Assembly (NCBI GenBank): GCA_018287875.1
Contig: JAGVVL010000001.1
Coordinates: forward strand, 8,494,001 to 8,558,000
Direction: 5' to 3'
Origin: Nigrospora sphaerica
Taxonomy: Eukaryota > Ascomycota > Sordariomycetes > Amphisphaeriales > Apiosporaceae
Length of the DNA stretch: 64,000 nt
Within the stretch, counting starts at the first letter, position 1. Every line of letters starts with the position of its first letter. Below, one piece after another: positions 47,321 to 57,962 of this stretch. A model generated the notes under the pieces. That model was not told where the DNA came from and searched no databases. It saw only the letters and a program-made list of their open reading frames with translations. The translations under genes and the position numbers were made by a program.

Positions 47321-50152
47321 ATGATCACCGGCAGAGGAGGCTCCGCCATGCGCGGCGGGCGTATTCGCCCTCCCAGACGGGTAAGCCGCGCCTTCTCGCT
47401 CGCACCGAGCCCAGCACTTGTGATCCCTTCCTGCCCTCCAAAGCCCCACGAGTACACCCCCCATCACGCGTTCCGGCGTGCCTTCGCCGGAATGGTATGG
47501 TTCGGCGAGGGCAGTGGGCCTCCGTCGCCGGTTTCATCTCTATTCTGTTCCTTCGCCTGTTGGCCATGTCCGGCATCGTCGTGTATATCCGCAACAAGCC
47601 TGCTAACTCGCCACTCTCGCAGCCCATGGTCGCGCCCGGCAACGCCGACGAATTCCAATACAACTGGGAGAAACTCGAATCAGCCCTTCGCGACATTCAC
47701 CTCAAGAACGCCAGCGGGTTGGCCTTCGAGCAGCTCTACCGCCATTCGTACAAGATTGTCCTGAAGAAGGCGGGCGACCGACTCTACGATAATGTGAAGC
47801 AGTTCGAGGAGAAGTGGTTCACCGTCGAGGTCAGCCCTCCCATCTTCAAACTCATCACCAAAAACCTCATCAACATGACGCTTAGTGATGTTCCGGGGTC
47901 CAGCGTCGTAGAGCGCCGGGCTATGGGCGAGAAGTTCCTAAAGGCCATCCGCGACGCCTGGGAGGAGCACAACACGGCCATGAACATGATTGCCGATATC
48001 CTTATGTACCTGGATCGTGGGTATTCGCAGGGCCAGAGTCGGCCTACCATTTTCGCCGTCACCATTGGCCTCTTTCGCGACCACATCCTCTGGGCCAGCC
48101 TCGCCGCCCAAGACACCGACTGCCGCGTATACAACATCTTCAACGCCACCATTCTCGACCAGATCAATATGGAGCGAGAAGGCGACGCCATAGACAAAGC
48201 CCTGCTGCACAGCTGCACCAACATGCTCGAGTCGCTGCACCGGACCGACGAGGAGAACGAAAACGAGAAGCTCTACCTCGAAATATTTGAGCCGGCCTTT
48301 TTGGCATCGAGCCGAGCCTTTTACAAAAACGAATGCGACAGGCTTTTGGCCAATGGCGACGCGGCCGCGTGGCTGCGCCATACCCAGCGCCGCCTAGAGG
48401 AGGAGACGGCTCGCTGCACCACAACCATATCGCCTACGAGTCTCCCGGGTATTCTCAAGGTGGTCGAAGACGAGCTGATCAAGAAGAACCTGCAAGAGTT
48501 CCTGAATCTCGACGGCAGTGGTGTGCGAGCCATGATCGACAACGACAGGGTCGATGACCTCCGCATCCTCTACCAGCTGGTAGCCCGGGTTGATACCAAA
48601 AAATCGGCTCTTATTAAGGCGCTCTACAACCGGGTCATGGAGCTGGGTTTGGAGATCGAGAAAGTCCTGAAGAGTACCGATTTCTCCACCCCCAAGCCCA
48701 CCGAAGAGCCCGCGGCCGAAGGCGGCGACAAAGCGAAGCCCAAGACCCTCAACGCCGCCGCCCAGCAGACGGCCGCGGCCATCAAGTGGGTCGCCGATGT
48801 ACTGAACCTCAAGGAGCGATTTGACAGGCTCTTATCCTCCTGCTTCGCCGACGACCTCGTGATACAAATGTCCCTGAACAAGAGCTTTTCGGAATTTATC
48901 AACTTGTTTGACCGCAGCTCCGAGTATCTGTCGCTGTTCATCGACCACAATCTGAAGTCGGGCATCAAAGACAAGTCCGACGCGGAAGTGGAGCGGGTTT
49001 TGGAGCAGGCCATCACGCTTCTCCGCTACGTGGGCGAGAAGGACAAGTTTGAGGTCTACTACCAGAAGCACCTGGCCAAACGCCTGCTCCACCAGAAATC
49101 CGAGAGCCACGAGATCGAGACGGAGATGATCTCCCGCATGAAGCGCGAGCTCGGCAACAACTTCACCCACAAGTTTGAGGGCATGTTCAAGGACATCCGT
49201 ATGTCCAAGGAGATGACCGAGGCGTATGCCAAACATGTTCGGGGTCTCGGCGAAGCCAACGAGAAGCAGGTCGACCTGTCCATCAACGTGCTCGGCGGGA
49301 ACAACTGGCCTAAGGAAATTTCCGGCCGCAACACGTTTATGGAGCACGACCAGGCCGGTCTCAATTATCCGCCCGAGATCAGGAACCTGCAGGACAGCTT
49401 TTTCAAGTTCTACTCCAAGGACCGCACCGGCCGGAAGCTCACGTGGGCTGCCACCGCTGGCTCGGCCGACGTTAAATGCCTCTTCCCCAAGATTCCCGGC
49501 AAGACCAGTGGCCCTCTGAGCAAGGATCGCCGCTACGAGCTGACCGTGTCGACCTACGGCATGATCATCCTCCTGCTTTTCAACGACCTGCCCGAGGACG
49601 AATGGCTGTCCCTGGAGGACATTCAGGGGCGGACCAACATCCCCCAAACGGACCTCATCAACGCACTCACGTCGCTTTCGGTGGTCAAGACGACCAAGGT
49701 TCTCCTCAAAGAGCCTGCAACCAAGGCCATCGTGAAAGCGGGCGACCGCTTCACTTTTAACCGGGAATTCACGAGCAAGACGTTCAAAATCAAGATGGGG
49801 ACGGTCAATGCTACGAGCAAGGTGGAGAACGAAGAGGAACGCAAAGAGACCAATGACAAGAACGCCGACACGAGGAAGTACGTTATCGATGCCGCCATCG
49901 TACGCATCATGAAGTGAGCATTCCCAAACACCGACATCCCCGTTTCCGACCATAACTAATGCGTTTCTTTGCAGGCAACGGAAGGAGCTCACGCATTCCC
50001 AACTCGTGACGGAAGTCATCCAGCAGCTCACCAGCCAGTTCAAACCAGAAGTCGCTCTCATCAAGTCTCGTATCGAAGACTTGATCGGAAGAGAGTACCT
50101 GGAGCGTGCCGAGGGCTCTGATGGCAGGCCGGCTTACCGCTACATGGCCTAA
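47321..50152 (+). CDS. Cullin-3-type ubiquitin ligase scaffold
   Basis: Three exons (47321-47380, 47623-49913, 49975-50152) give 842 residues. The short first exon encodes MITGRGGSAMRGGRIRPPRR. The N-terminal cullin repeats start with WEKLESALRDIHLKNASGLA and FEQLYRHSYKIVLKK, close to Cul3 proteins. The middle has the cullin-homology motif YYQKHLAKRLLHQKSESHEI. The C terminus has the winged-helix neddylation domain: DAAIVRIMK|QRKELTHSQLV ... IGREYLERAEG ... YRYMA. The predicted NEDD8 acceptor is K784, whose codon is split by the last intron (AA|G). Cul3 scaffolds bind BTB-domain substrate adaptors at the N terminus and Rbx1 at the C terminus to build an E3 ligase. The 242-nt first intron is unusually long, and an extra small exon inside it cannot be excluded. 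Confidence 0.92.
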
Positions 50153-50985
50153 GGAAGCAGAAGACGGCGTCCTGCAGGCCGTTGTATAGGCCCCGGTGAC
50201 CCACCACCTGGCCGGGTTTGGTATATTCTTAACGCGTATGTTGCTATCGGATTCTTGATACCCCCGAAGCAACCGTTACGATAATCAGGAGCGACGCAGG
50301 GACGGGGCGCGACGACCAGAACTGTGGTCCTGTAGCTTATAGCACCGCATGGCTTGGGGCAAAGGGATCTGGATCTCAGAGGTTCCATGCAGGGCTATTT
50401 GAATGAGACGATAGCGGGCACCAAAGCAAAGCCCGAACGCAATGCATGCAGCCAGCGGCTCGTCGGCCTCGTAAGCCGAAAGAAGCGGCAAATGCATTTT
50501 CAGAAACGATGAAGGATAGAGCTGTCCTGGAATTGCCAGCCATGCACAACCCGCGAGGCCGGGCCAAGCTCTCTGCACTCGACAAAGACAAGGCCTACCG
50601 AGTGAAACAAAGCAGGCTCGTCGACGTCGTCCAATGGCGCCAGGGTTCAAGATGTCGAGTCTCTTGACTCTTTTTGTCGAGGGTGAAGCGACGCCGCGCG
50701 CTAATAAAGCCTGCATGACTCTGCTCAATACGCTCTTGCCCTGCTCGAAATACATGCCATCACGAGAGCGACCATCCCAGCTACAAGCCCTTTCGGGTAA
50801 GGCGGGGTGGTCTTGTTCCCTTAAACCCATTGGGTCTTTCTTCTCTGCCATCGAACCCCTTTTGCCGAACATTGCCTTCCACGTTGTGCCCTTCTTCCCC
50901 CTGCCCCCGGGCGCCGACCGCCCTTTGACCGGCACGGGGCCGGGTCCCCGCGGCCTGCTCGATGTTGAGGACGGAGGACGCCAAT
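50153..50985. other. Intergenic, no gene supported
   Basis: This holds the cullin 3' UTR and flank. A long minus-strand frame crosses it and the 67-bp element, but it lacks protein-like character, so it is not annotated. Confidence 0.5.
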
Positions 50986-51052
50986 GTGCAGATGTGGTCA
51001 CGATGTGCTTCACAGCAGACAGTCGGAGAGCTTCTCTGGTTGTGACTTTCCA
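50986..51052. repeat. Copy 2 of the dispersed 67-bp element
   Basis: 66 of 67 bases match 15047-15113 in the same orientation. This copy lies about 120 bp beyond the point where GH55 similarity ends in the neighbouring pseudogene, and it supplies that frame's last residues and stop. Confidence 0.9.
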
Positions 51053-51099
51053 GTCACCCACGTGCGCAACGGCGGTGCCTGAGCGCGGCGGCCGCCGCG

Positions 51100-52771
51100 C
51101 TTTGGGACCTGACATGGCTCGGGCGGGTGCACGGGAACGAACGCAGTGCAACGTGGAACAAGGCGCGAACGGCAGGGGGACCCATCCAGCAACTCGGCCG
51201 GTTTCTGCGGCGGCGGTTCGATGGAGCCGGTGACAACTTTACCCTCCCCGTCCTTTGACGTGTAGCGCTTGCCTGTGGCCCAGGAGTTGAAGTACAGCGG
51301 GCTCTGCGACCCCAGAAGGATAGTCTCACCTCCGCCCACCAGAACGACCGATATAGACAGTTCGGCGAGCACGTTGTTGAAATCTATATTTGGATACGGG
51401 CCGCCCGGCCGGAGCACGATGGGGTACAGCACGTTCTTGAAGTGTAGACTTACCTGTTTGCAACAGCTCCGCCTTCCAAAGGAGAGACTACGGGCCGCGG
51501 GAGGGAGGGCATTAAAAGACTTACCCAGGACCTTGATGCACCTCGCGCCCTGGTTGTGCAGTCCACGAATATTCTTGCACTCAATCCCAATGTAGCACGC
51601 GCTCACCTCGAGATTCTGCCATGTGAAGCCACAGTCCCAGATCATACTAATGGCGGTCAGGGTGAGGCCGAACTTGAGGTTCCGGGCCATGTATTGCTGA
51701 GAGCCGTTCCGGAAGCCGATGCCGCCGCCGCGGAAGTAGAGATCGCTGAGGAAGCCTCCGTAGCCGTTCTCCATGAAGATGCCCGTGGCGTCGGTGGTGC
51801 CGCGCTCGTCTGAGAGCGGCATGGGGAAGTCGAGGTTCTGCAGTGAGGCAGACTGGGGCACTTGCCTGCGAGATGATGAGCGTCGTGCCCCAAGCATTCA
51901 CGGTCATGGAAAACGCGGGCCGAGCGGGTCGAGAACGGATAGAGGTAAAACGTAGCAATGCATGGCCGTGGGCGCGTACAACTGATCACCACCCTGGGCC
52001 CAGAAAGGCATTGGCGTTAGGCCAAAGATGAGTTTACGGATTTCCGGAAGAACTGATTCGGGTTGGTGTACCAGTTCGCTCCATCGCAGCCCGGAATTCA
52101 AGGGTCGCAGTCGATCATCGCGATGCCCGCGAAATTGGCCGAACCGCGGATCGTGGGCCTTGCGTTGGCGTCGCCTACAAACTGCGTGAGACAGTATCAG
52201 CGCACACGTTGGCGGGGCCGGAACGAAGAATCATGGGTAAGCTGCGAGGACCAGAGGTCTTACTGAATGATCGGGCTGCTAACGAGGTAGATGCCGGTCC
52301 GAGAAGGAGCAAGTCAGTAAAGCACCCCCAGCAGAAAAAAGGGCATACATACGGGAAAATAGACCACAGCACCGGTTCGCGTCGTCTGCCCGCACTTTTC
52401 CACATCACTCACCGCTGTTCACGTCGCTCAGACCGGCCGGCGCGCGGTCAATGGCCACGGTATCATGGGTGACGCAGTCGCCCCCAGACCCAAAGTCTCT
52501 CACGACATCCCGGAACATCACGTAGCCGTCGGGTGCGAAGGGCATATCGCCGTGTTCGATTTTGCAGTACCGAAACCGCCGTCTTGGCGTGGCTCGAGTG
52601 TCTTCACCGCCGCGTGGCTCTGGTTGTTGCTCTCCCGCGTGAGCCTCATCTGCTGCTCGGGATCCGTCACGGGCTTCTCGAGCATGCCCAGCGCACGATC
52701 CCGTCGGACATAGGAGGGAGGTTGAGTGCCGCTGTGAGACGGGCGGAACCTAGGAGGAGAGGCAGCCTCAT
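51100..52771 (-). pseudogene. GH55 exo-beta-1,3-glucanase relic, truncated
   Basis: Read on the minus strand from ATG at 52771, pieces typical of family GH55 (right-handed beta-helix, pectate-lyase superfamily) appear in order but in changing frames: VTDPEQQMRLTRESNNQSHA, PFAPDGYVMFRDVVRDFG, GDCVTHDTVAIDRA, TGIYLVSSPIIQ, TQFVGDANARPTIRGSANFA, GANWYTNPNQFFRK, then in a long open part GIFMENGYGGFLSDLYFRGG, MARNLKFGLTLTAISMIWDC, LYFNSWATGKRYTSKDGEGK and VVTGSIEPPPQKPAELLDG. Stops occur within the early part (for example in CDP*IPGCDGANW). Similarity ends near 51175, about midway through a normal GH55 enzyme (around 750-800 residues with two beta-helix modules), so the second half is missing. It cannot make a working secreted glucanase. 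A few breaks could be introns, but not all. Confidence 0.82.
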
Positions 52772-53655
52772 TTTATGAAGAGCAATAAGCAGCTATGGCA
52801 GCCGGTGAGCAGCGGGTGTACTACTCGTCTGGTTCGAGCGGCGAGTCCGGTTGGTAAAATACCTCGTTACGCCACGGGGAAAGGGGGACATCCCGAGCTT
52901 AGGGAAGAAGATGTGTGTACTTTTCGGCAAATCTACACGGGTGCCCCTAGACGATGAGTCGCGGCCGCCAGAAGCCGTCTCTGGCTCACCGTGGTCTTCG
53001 TCTATTCGACCGGACTATAGACCCATCTGTGCCACTCCTGGACCCCGGTGTGACGCTCCCGCAGGGGTCCCAGAATTGGAAACCCCACTGCAAAAGGACA
53101 CCGGCGGGTTGCTACATGTCTGCAGCCTAGATACAGGGTCGGGTATGTCAGAGCTAAGGAGTAGGCAGTATAAACCGGCAATGCCTCCCGGTAGATAAGG
53201 CTTGACAATCCCAAAGCATGGCGACCTCAGTGTAGAGAGCTATGATACCCCCTTCCCATGGCCTGTTAGAAGAATCCCGGGGTCGGCACCGAAATGCCGG
53301 ATGTCCCAAATAGGACAGCAGAATCCTACAAGGCCGCGCGCGTCAGCCCGTGGTCTTGCATTAGCGCCTTGTGGTGGTTCCCCGTTCCGCCCCTGCCGCC
53401 GTTGCAGGTGTCCCGAAAGGAAGCGGCAGCCTAGTAAGCGGAAACCACCTTCGTGTTTCCTTTCCGTCCACTACTAGATTCCCCACGTCGACGACTTCCT
53501 ATCCACGTAAGCCAGATAATCCTTCCGGTTGAAGCAAACCTTCGGCTCAATATGAACCGCCGCCACCGTGCTCACCTCAACACCGCCGCCCAATATCCTC
53601 CACGCCGACGCTTTCGTTCCTGTCCCCGACTTGCGATATTGGAGCAAGGCAACAC
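52772..53655. other. Intergenic, no gene seen
   Basis: Only short frames without protein features. The right end precedes the F-box gene and is C-rich. Confidence 0.5.
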
Positions 53656-54936
53656 ATGATGGCAGCCCTTTCCGCCTTCCCTTTCGAGAGGTGCCCCCCC
53701 GAAATCCTCCTGGACATCGCCCGGCATCTGCCGGATCTCACCTCTTTGCATGCCTTCGCTTCGGCGGCGCCCGCCGTGTTCCGGCTCCTGCACCGCTATG
53801 GCGGCGAGATCCTGCACGCCATCACCTCCAACCCCGCGGCCACGGCGCCGCAGGTCCGGGACATAATACACATCATCGTCCTGGCGCGGACCTCGGCACT
53901 GCCGGCCTGGACACTGGCTGAATTCGTCCAAAGTTTCCTGCAGCCCACCATGGTGGCGAAAGCGCCGCCGCAAGAACCTTGCGTGCCTCCGGTTCCTTCC
54001 GAGCTCCCCTACAGCGTGCTGGTCACGGCAAAACGAGTGCGCGCGTGGTCCCAGGCATGCCTGGAGCACCACCTTCAGCAGCTGCGCGACGCCCAGCCGC
54101 GCCTCCGCCGCCCCGCGGATCCCGACTTCAACTACACGCGCGGCTACGGCCCCGACAACGCCATGGTGCCGGGCTGGCAGCGCCAATGCGAGGGCGTCCC
54201 GTACGCGACGCCCGTCATGGGCCCGGCATCCTGGGTGGAGGAGCAGGTCGTCCTTCGGGCCTTCTGGCGGCTACAGATGTTCTTGGACCTCCAGTGGGCT
54301 GCCAAAGAGGGCCGCCGGGGTGCCTGGCCGGGTGGCGATGCGCGCCAACTATCTACCATGAAGCTTGAAGAGCTCTTCTACCCAATAAGCCCGCACGGGG
54401 CACAGTACCAGGAACTACTAACTGTTGTGGAATACCTGCAGGACCAGATGGGCCATGTGTCTGGTGCGCGTCTTCCTGCCATCGTAGACCCAATGCCCCA
54501 AAGCATTGCAGAAGCTGCGCCTGAGGCCAATGACCCAAACGATCCGCGGAAGTTCAGCCCTCCCAACTGCTATTTATCGCGCGGTCTCTATGCACGACCA
54601 GCCATTGACTTGGCCTTTTCAAGCGCCCTAATATCCCGTCAATCCCCGATCCGGGGCGCGCCGGCCCGGATCTTCCGTCGGCTGGGGCTAACCATATGGG
54701 AGAGGTCCCGGTTAGCGTCGCTGGGACTCGCCGAAGCAGTAGTGCCTCGAACCCGGGGAGTTGGCCGTGATGGCTTCGTTAAGCCTTCTTCCCATTTCTG
54801 GTTTCAGTGGCGCAGTCTGCTGCGCCCGGACGAGCTTTCCTCGGTGGAAGAGTGTTTGGCAAGGAATGCGGAAGAAGAGAAGAGACTCGCGGAGCAAAGA
54901 CATGCCCGATGGGTAGAAACCGGGGTCTGGGACTGA
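53656..54936 (+). CDS. F-box domain protein
   Basis: A single exon of 426 residues. Residues about 8-48 form an F-box-like motif: FPFERCPPEILLDIARHLPD followed by LTSLHAFASAAPAVFRLLHR. The rest lacks LRR or WD repeats; it has HIIVLARTSALPAWTLAEFV, a central WVEEQVVLRAFWRLQMFLDL helix, and a charged C-terminal helix (ECLARNAEEEKRLAEQRHAR). This pattern is common among the large, variable families of fungal F-box proteins of unknown substrate, which may act as SCF adaptors. Two adjacent ATGs open the frame at 53656; either could serve. The base composition is GC-rich, like the older genes in the window, although it sits between two decayed genes. Confidence 0.78.
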   Translation: MMAALSAFPFERCPPEILLDIARHLPDLTSLHAFASAAPAVFRLLHRYGGEILHAITSNPAATAPQVRDIIHIIVLARTSALPAWTLAEFVQSFLQPTMVAKAPPQEPCVPPVPSELPYSVLVTAKRVRAWSQACLEHHLQQLRDAQPRLRRPADPDFNYTRGYGPDNAMVPGWQRQCEGVPYATPVMGPASWVEEQVVLRAFWRLQMFLDLQWAAKEGRRGAWPGGDARQLSTMKLEELFYPISPHGAQYQELLTVVEYLQDQMGHVSGARLPAIVDPMPQSIAEAAPEANDPNDPRKFSPPNCYLSRGLYARPAIDLAFSSALISRQSPIRGAPARIFRRLGLTIWERSRLASLGLAEAVVPRTRGVGRDGFVKPSSHFWFQWRSLLRPDELSSVEECLARNAEEEKRLAEQRHARWVETGVWD

Positions 54937-55043
54937 AAAATGTCAAAGCCTCCTACTTCGCGCTCAGAATGACAATAAAAATCACCTGCCTCCTGCCGCG
55001 TCCTCAGAAAGTCTTGCGCAAGCAGGCGAATTGGTAGCTAATC

Positions 55044-56240
55044 TCAAGATTTACGCACCCCGAATGTCGTTCCAGTAACATTCGCATCAGGTTCCAATGA
55101 AAATACGGCCGCCACGGATTCTACAACGAACACACGAGCGTGGCCGATACTTCGGCCCAAGGCCACCCATTCACTTCTCACCCGTCGTTGGTCCGCCACA
55201 TCCTCAATCTCCGAGCAGAGCATCAGTTTCATCAACTCGCGGTCCAACTTGACGCCTGCAGGAATCGGGTGATTCCCGACGGACACGCTTTTAAACCGTT
55301 CGACCTCAAGCTTGCTCTTTTGTGCGGCCAAGAGGCAGGCACTCCCTTCCCTGTTGGGCGTGCCGAGGATGGCGTAGAAGCCGTCGGCCTCCTTGGCGTC
55401 CTGGGACCCCGGGAACAGGTCTTCCGGTCCGCAAAGCGCGGCACCTTGTCTTTTCCCACCTCTTGCAAGGCGGAGATGACCTGGTCCTGCGTCTCCCGGT
55501 TGGCCACCTACGAGCGGACAATGAAACGCTGCGCCCTGACATCCCCCTCGCCTCCCTCCACCTCAACCCTCACCCGGCCAAAGGCCGCCTGGGACCATTG
55601 CCCGAGTTGCGAGACCGGCAGGCCCGGCACGTACTGCTCGGTGTGCCGCGGCGCTTTGTTCCAATCCGCTGGCGCCCACGTCAATGCCATTGCCGTAGTA
55701 GGCACCAGTGGCCTGGAGTCCGGCTTGTCAGTTCCCGGCGCGCGAGGCAACTGCATTCTGTGCGGGAAAGTGACTTGCGTAGTTGAAGCGTCCTTCGCCG
55801 TCGTGGTGCTCTACATTGTTGAGAGTGAACTTGTATCTTGGGTCGTGCGCCGCCCGTGGATTGGTACTTAGATAGCGCTTCGACAGCGCTCCAGCCTATC
55901 TTCAAATCGATTTCCAGGCTGAATCCCCCATTGAGGCGGGTAGCATAGGCGATGGTGACCGGCAAAAGACAGTCCAATGACGACAGCCACGAGGCCGGGC
56001 CGCGTGCCAGAAAGACTGGATCGCGCCATGGCTCCCATAAATGCAACAAAATCGAGCTATGCGCGCGTCAGGGCGGTATGCCCCTTCCAAGTGACGGTCG
56101 AAGGCGATGAAGAGCGACAAGCCGTAGAGCGTAAGGGCCGAGTAGAAAAGGCGGTCGGTACACAGAAGCTCGCCGGATGCCGTCACAACAGCCTGCTCTA
56201 AGGGATCCCCGAGCAGCCCCGGGCGATATGTCCCGGGCAA
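55044..56240 (-). pseudogene. Multi-frame relic of an unrecognised protein gene
   Basis: On the minus strand, protein-like segments follow one another in different frames: YRPGLLGDPLEQAVVTASGE, LFYSALTLYGLSLFIAFDRH, then LLHLWEPWRDPVFLARGPAS and LDCLLPVTIAYATRLNGGF, then PRYKFTLNNVEHHDGEGRFN, then YVPGLPVSQLGQWSQAAFGR with QRFIVRS*VANRETQDQVI across an in-frame TAG (about 55508), then DGFYAILGTPNREGSACLL and EVERFKSVSVGNHPIPAGVK, ending GTTFGVRKS at 55044. Early segments are hydrophobic, suggesting membrane spans. Several frame changes have no good GT...AG explanation, so I call it decayed. Some changes could be true introns, in which case part of it may be a living gene. No family is named. 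Confidence 0.55.
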
Positions 56241-56554
56241 AGAGTACCAGAGGTAGGCTCGGCTGGTCCAGCCGCCACCGGCGTGTGCGTCAGAATGATA
56301 TAGGCCGTTATCTCACCACCTGTCGAGTCGAACCCCTCAGACATTGCTTAGACACAAATACACTAATATAGACGCTTGTGTGCTTCGGCTGACCACCAAT
56401 GACAGCGGTCCCACCTTCCTTTTTAGGTACTCTTGTGGGTAGTGGGCTCGATACTGACACTAACAGGGCACCTTTTCGTTTTCCCCTACAGTTTCCTAAG
56501 TTATATTTTATTCTTTTCGCTTCATCATAAAGCAGGCACTGGCGCTGCTGAAAC
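56241..56554. other. Upstream of small secreted ORF, no gene seen
   Basis: A 314-bp AT-richer interval with no protein-like frame. Confidence 0.5.
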
Positions 56555-56704
56555 ATGAAGCTATTTACCGTCGTGTCCATGGCCCTCACGGCTTTCCTAT
56601 CCTCCGTCTCGGCGACTCCCGTGGAGGCCAGCGCCTCGCTCGCCCTACAGGACAGCGAGGGCCAGGTCAGCGCCCGAGCCCTTGCCAGCGATTGTTGCTA
56701 CTAG
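56555..56704 (+). CDS. Small secreted peptide ORF (49 aa)
   Basis: ATG at 56555 opens a 49-residue frame with a textbook signal peptide (MKLFTVVSMALTAFLSSVSA, then TPVEAS). A short acidic/neutral stretch follows (LALQDSEGQVSARALASD) and it ends CCY before TAG at 56702. The arrangement of signal, short propiece and Cys-containing end resembles fungal small cysteine-rich secreted proteins, but only two cysteines precede the stop. Beyond the TAG the same frame continues for about 34 codons with two more Cys (CVPGGRRPHAHLCPS), and another frame ends ASLKCCVPTVCTLV. The gene may therefore be longer through an intron I could not place, or cut short by a C-to-T change of a CAG codon. No function is assigned. 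Confidence 0.5.
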   Translation: MKLFTVVSMALTAFLSSVSATPVEASASLALQDSEGQVSARALASDCCY

Positions 56705-57962
56705 TGTGTCCCCGGAGGCCGTAGACCTCACGCTCACTTGTGTCCATCTGCTCAGGCTCATTCTCCAGAAACCCGGTTTGCTCATCGTGTACAGTGCCTC
56801 GCTTAAATGCTGCGTGCCAACTGTTTGCACGCTTGTGTAAACAAGCCCGCTCTTCTTTGTTACCCTTAGCCATGGATCCCTCGCAGCATTTATGTCACGT
56901 CATTTTTTTCCAAGTCATTTTGGCTTGAGAAGGCTCCAGAACATGCTCAATGGCGAATTATTCCGACAAAATACTGATTCTCTGCAACGAAGGAACCCCC
57001 TTGGGAAATAATTGCAAGCGACTCCACCCAGCACCCCGCATTCTGCTGTAAAAAGAAGGGAAGAAGCCTGGATGGATAGTCATAACTGGGAACATCTACC
57101 AGAACCAACAAGTGATACAGCGGGAGGCGAGTGAGACTGGAGTCATAGGCTTTACACTCTTCCGGTTCGTCTGCAAATGTGATTAGGTTTTGAATTTATT
57201 TTCAAACAGCATAGTAATTGAAAGGCTAAATTTCGTGTTGGAACAGTGACAGGGGTCCACTCTCTTGATACTATTTGCCCCTGTCCTGTGCTGCTATGGC
57301 ATCTTGATTCCCTCCCCTTTCAATCCAGCACAGCTCGACTTTATGTTATCACTCGATACTACTGGTCAACTTCATCAAGGACGAAGTAACCACCTATCAC
57401 GTATAGTACATCTGAAGCCGTAAACTTGTGAACCTACCTGCATAAACACTTTAAGTTCCATTTAGATGTAGTAAATAATGTATGTCTATAAAGTTTTAAG
57501 CTTCGACTCAGTTTCGACACAAGAAAAAAAATACTTGTGGTGTAAGTCACGGACTATAATACTAAAGAAAAAGGAAAGCACAAGGTCGTCTTTAGGGCTA
57601 CGGGTTAGGCAAGAGCGCGTTGTTATAAAGGCCGAATTCAGCAAGCGCAGAGTCCCGATTTCTGATGGCATAGCATTGAGGGGCCAATAGTTCCTCTCGC
57701 GTACTAAGTAAGTCGTGATCATTCCCGCAAGCAACGGTAGATAACCAACGTATATTCTATAAATGACCGGTACTCAATGTTGAATAAGGACGAAATTTAT
57801 TTGCCCATTGTACCTTCTCCTGACTGAGCACACAGGTCGATGGAGTCTTTCTGACTCCCCTTTCGCGGCCCACGAGACATCGCCAAGCTTATCGATAAAA
57901 CTGTGTGAACCTGACGGCTTGCTGCATGAACGGCAAGGTATAGGGGGCGTTGCCACATATCA
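56705..57962. other. AT-richer gap, no gene seen
   Basis: No supported coding sequence. At about 57640-57740 there is a weak resemblance to the antisense of the sarcin-ricin region of large-subunit rRNA (TTCCTCTCG, then TACTAAGT, then CAACGGT), described under findings. The right end precedes the deaminase gene. Confidence 0.45.

Noticed and set aside
50285..51151. 288-codon minus-strand frame through the 67-bp element
   Set aside because: No protein-like character outside the shared element, and it overlaps the cullin 3' flank.
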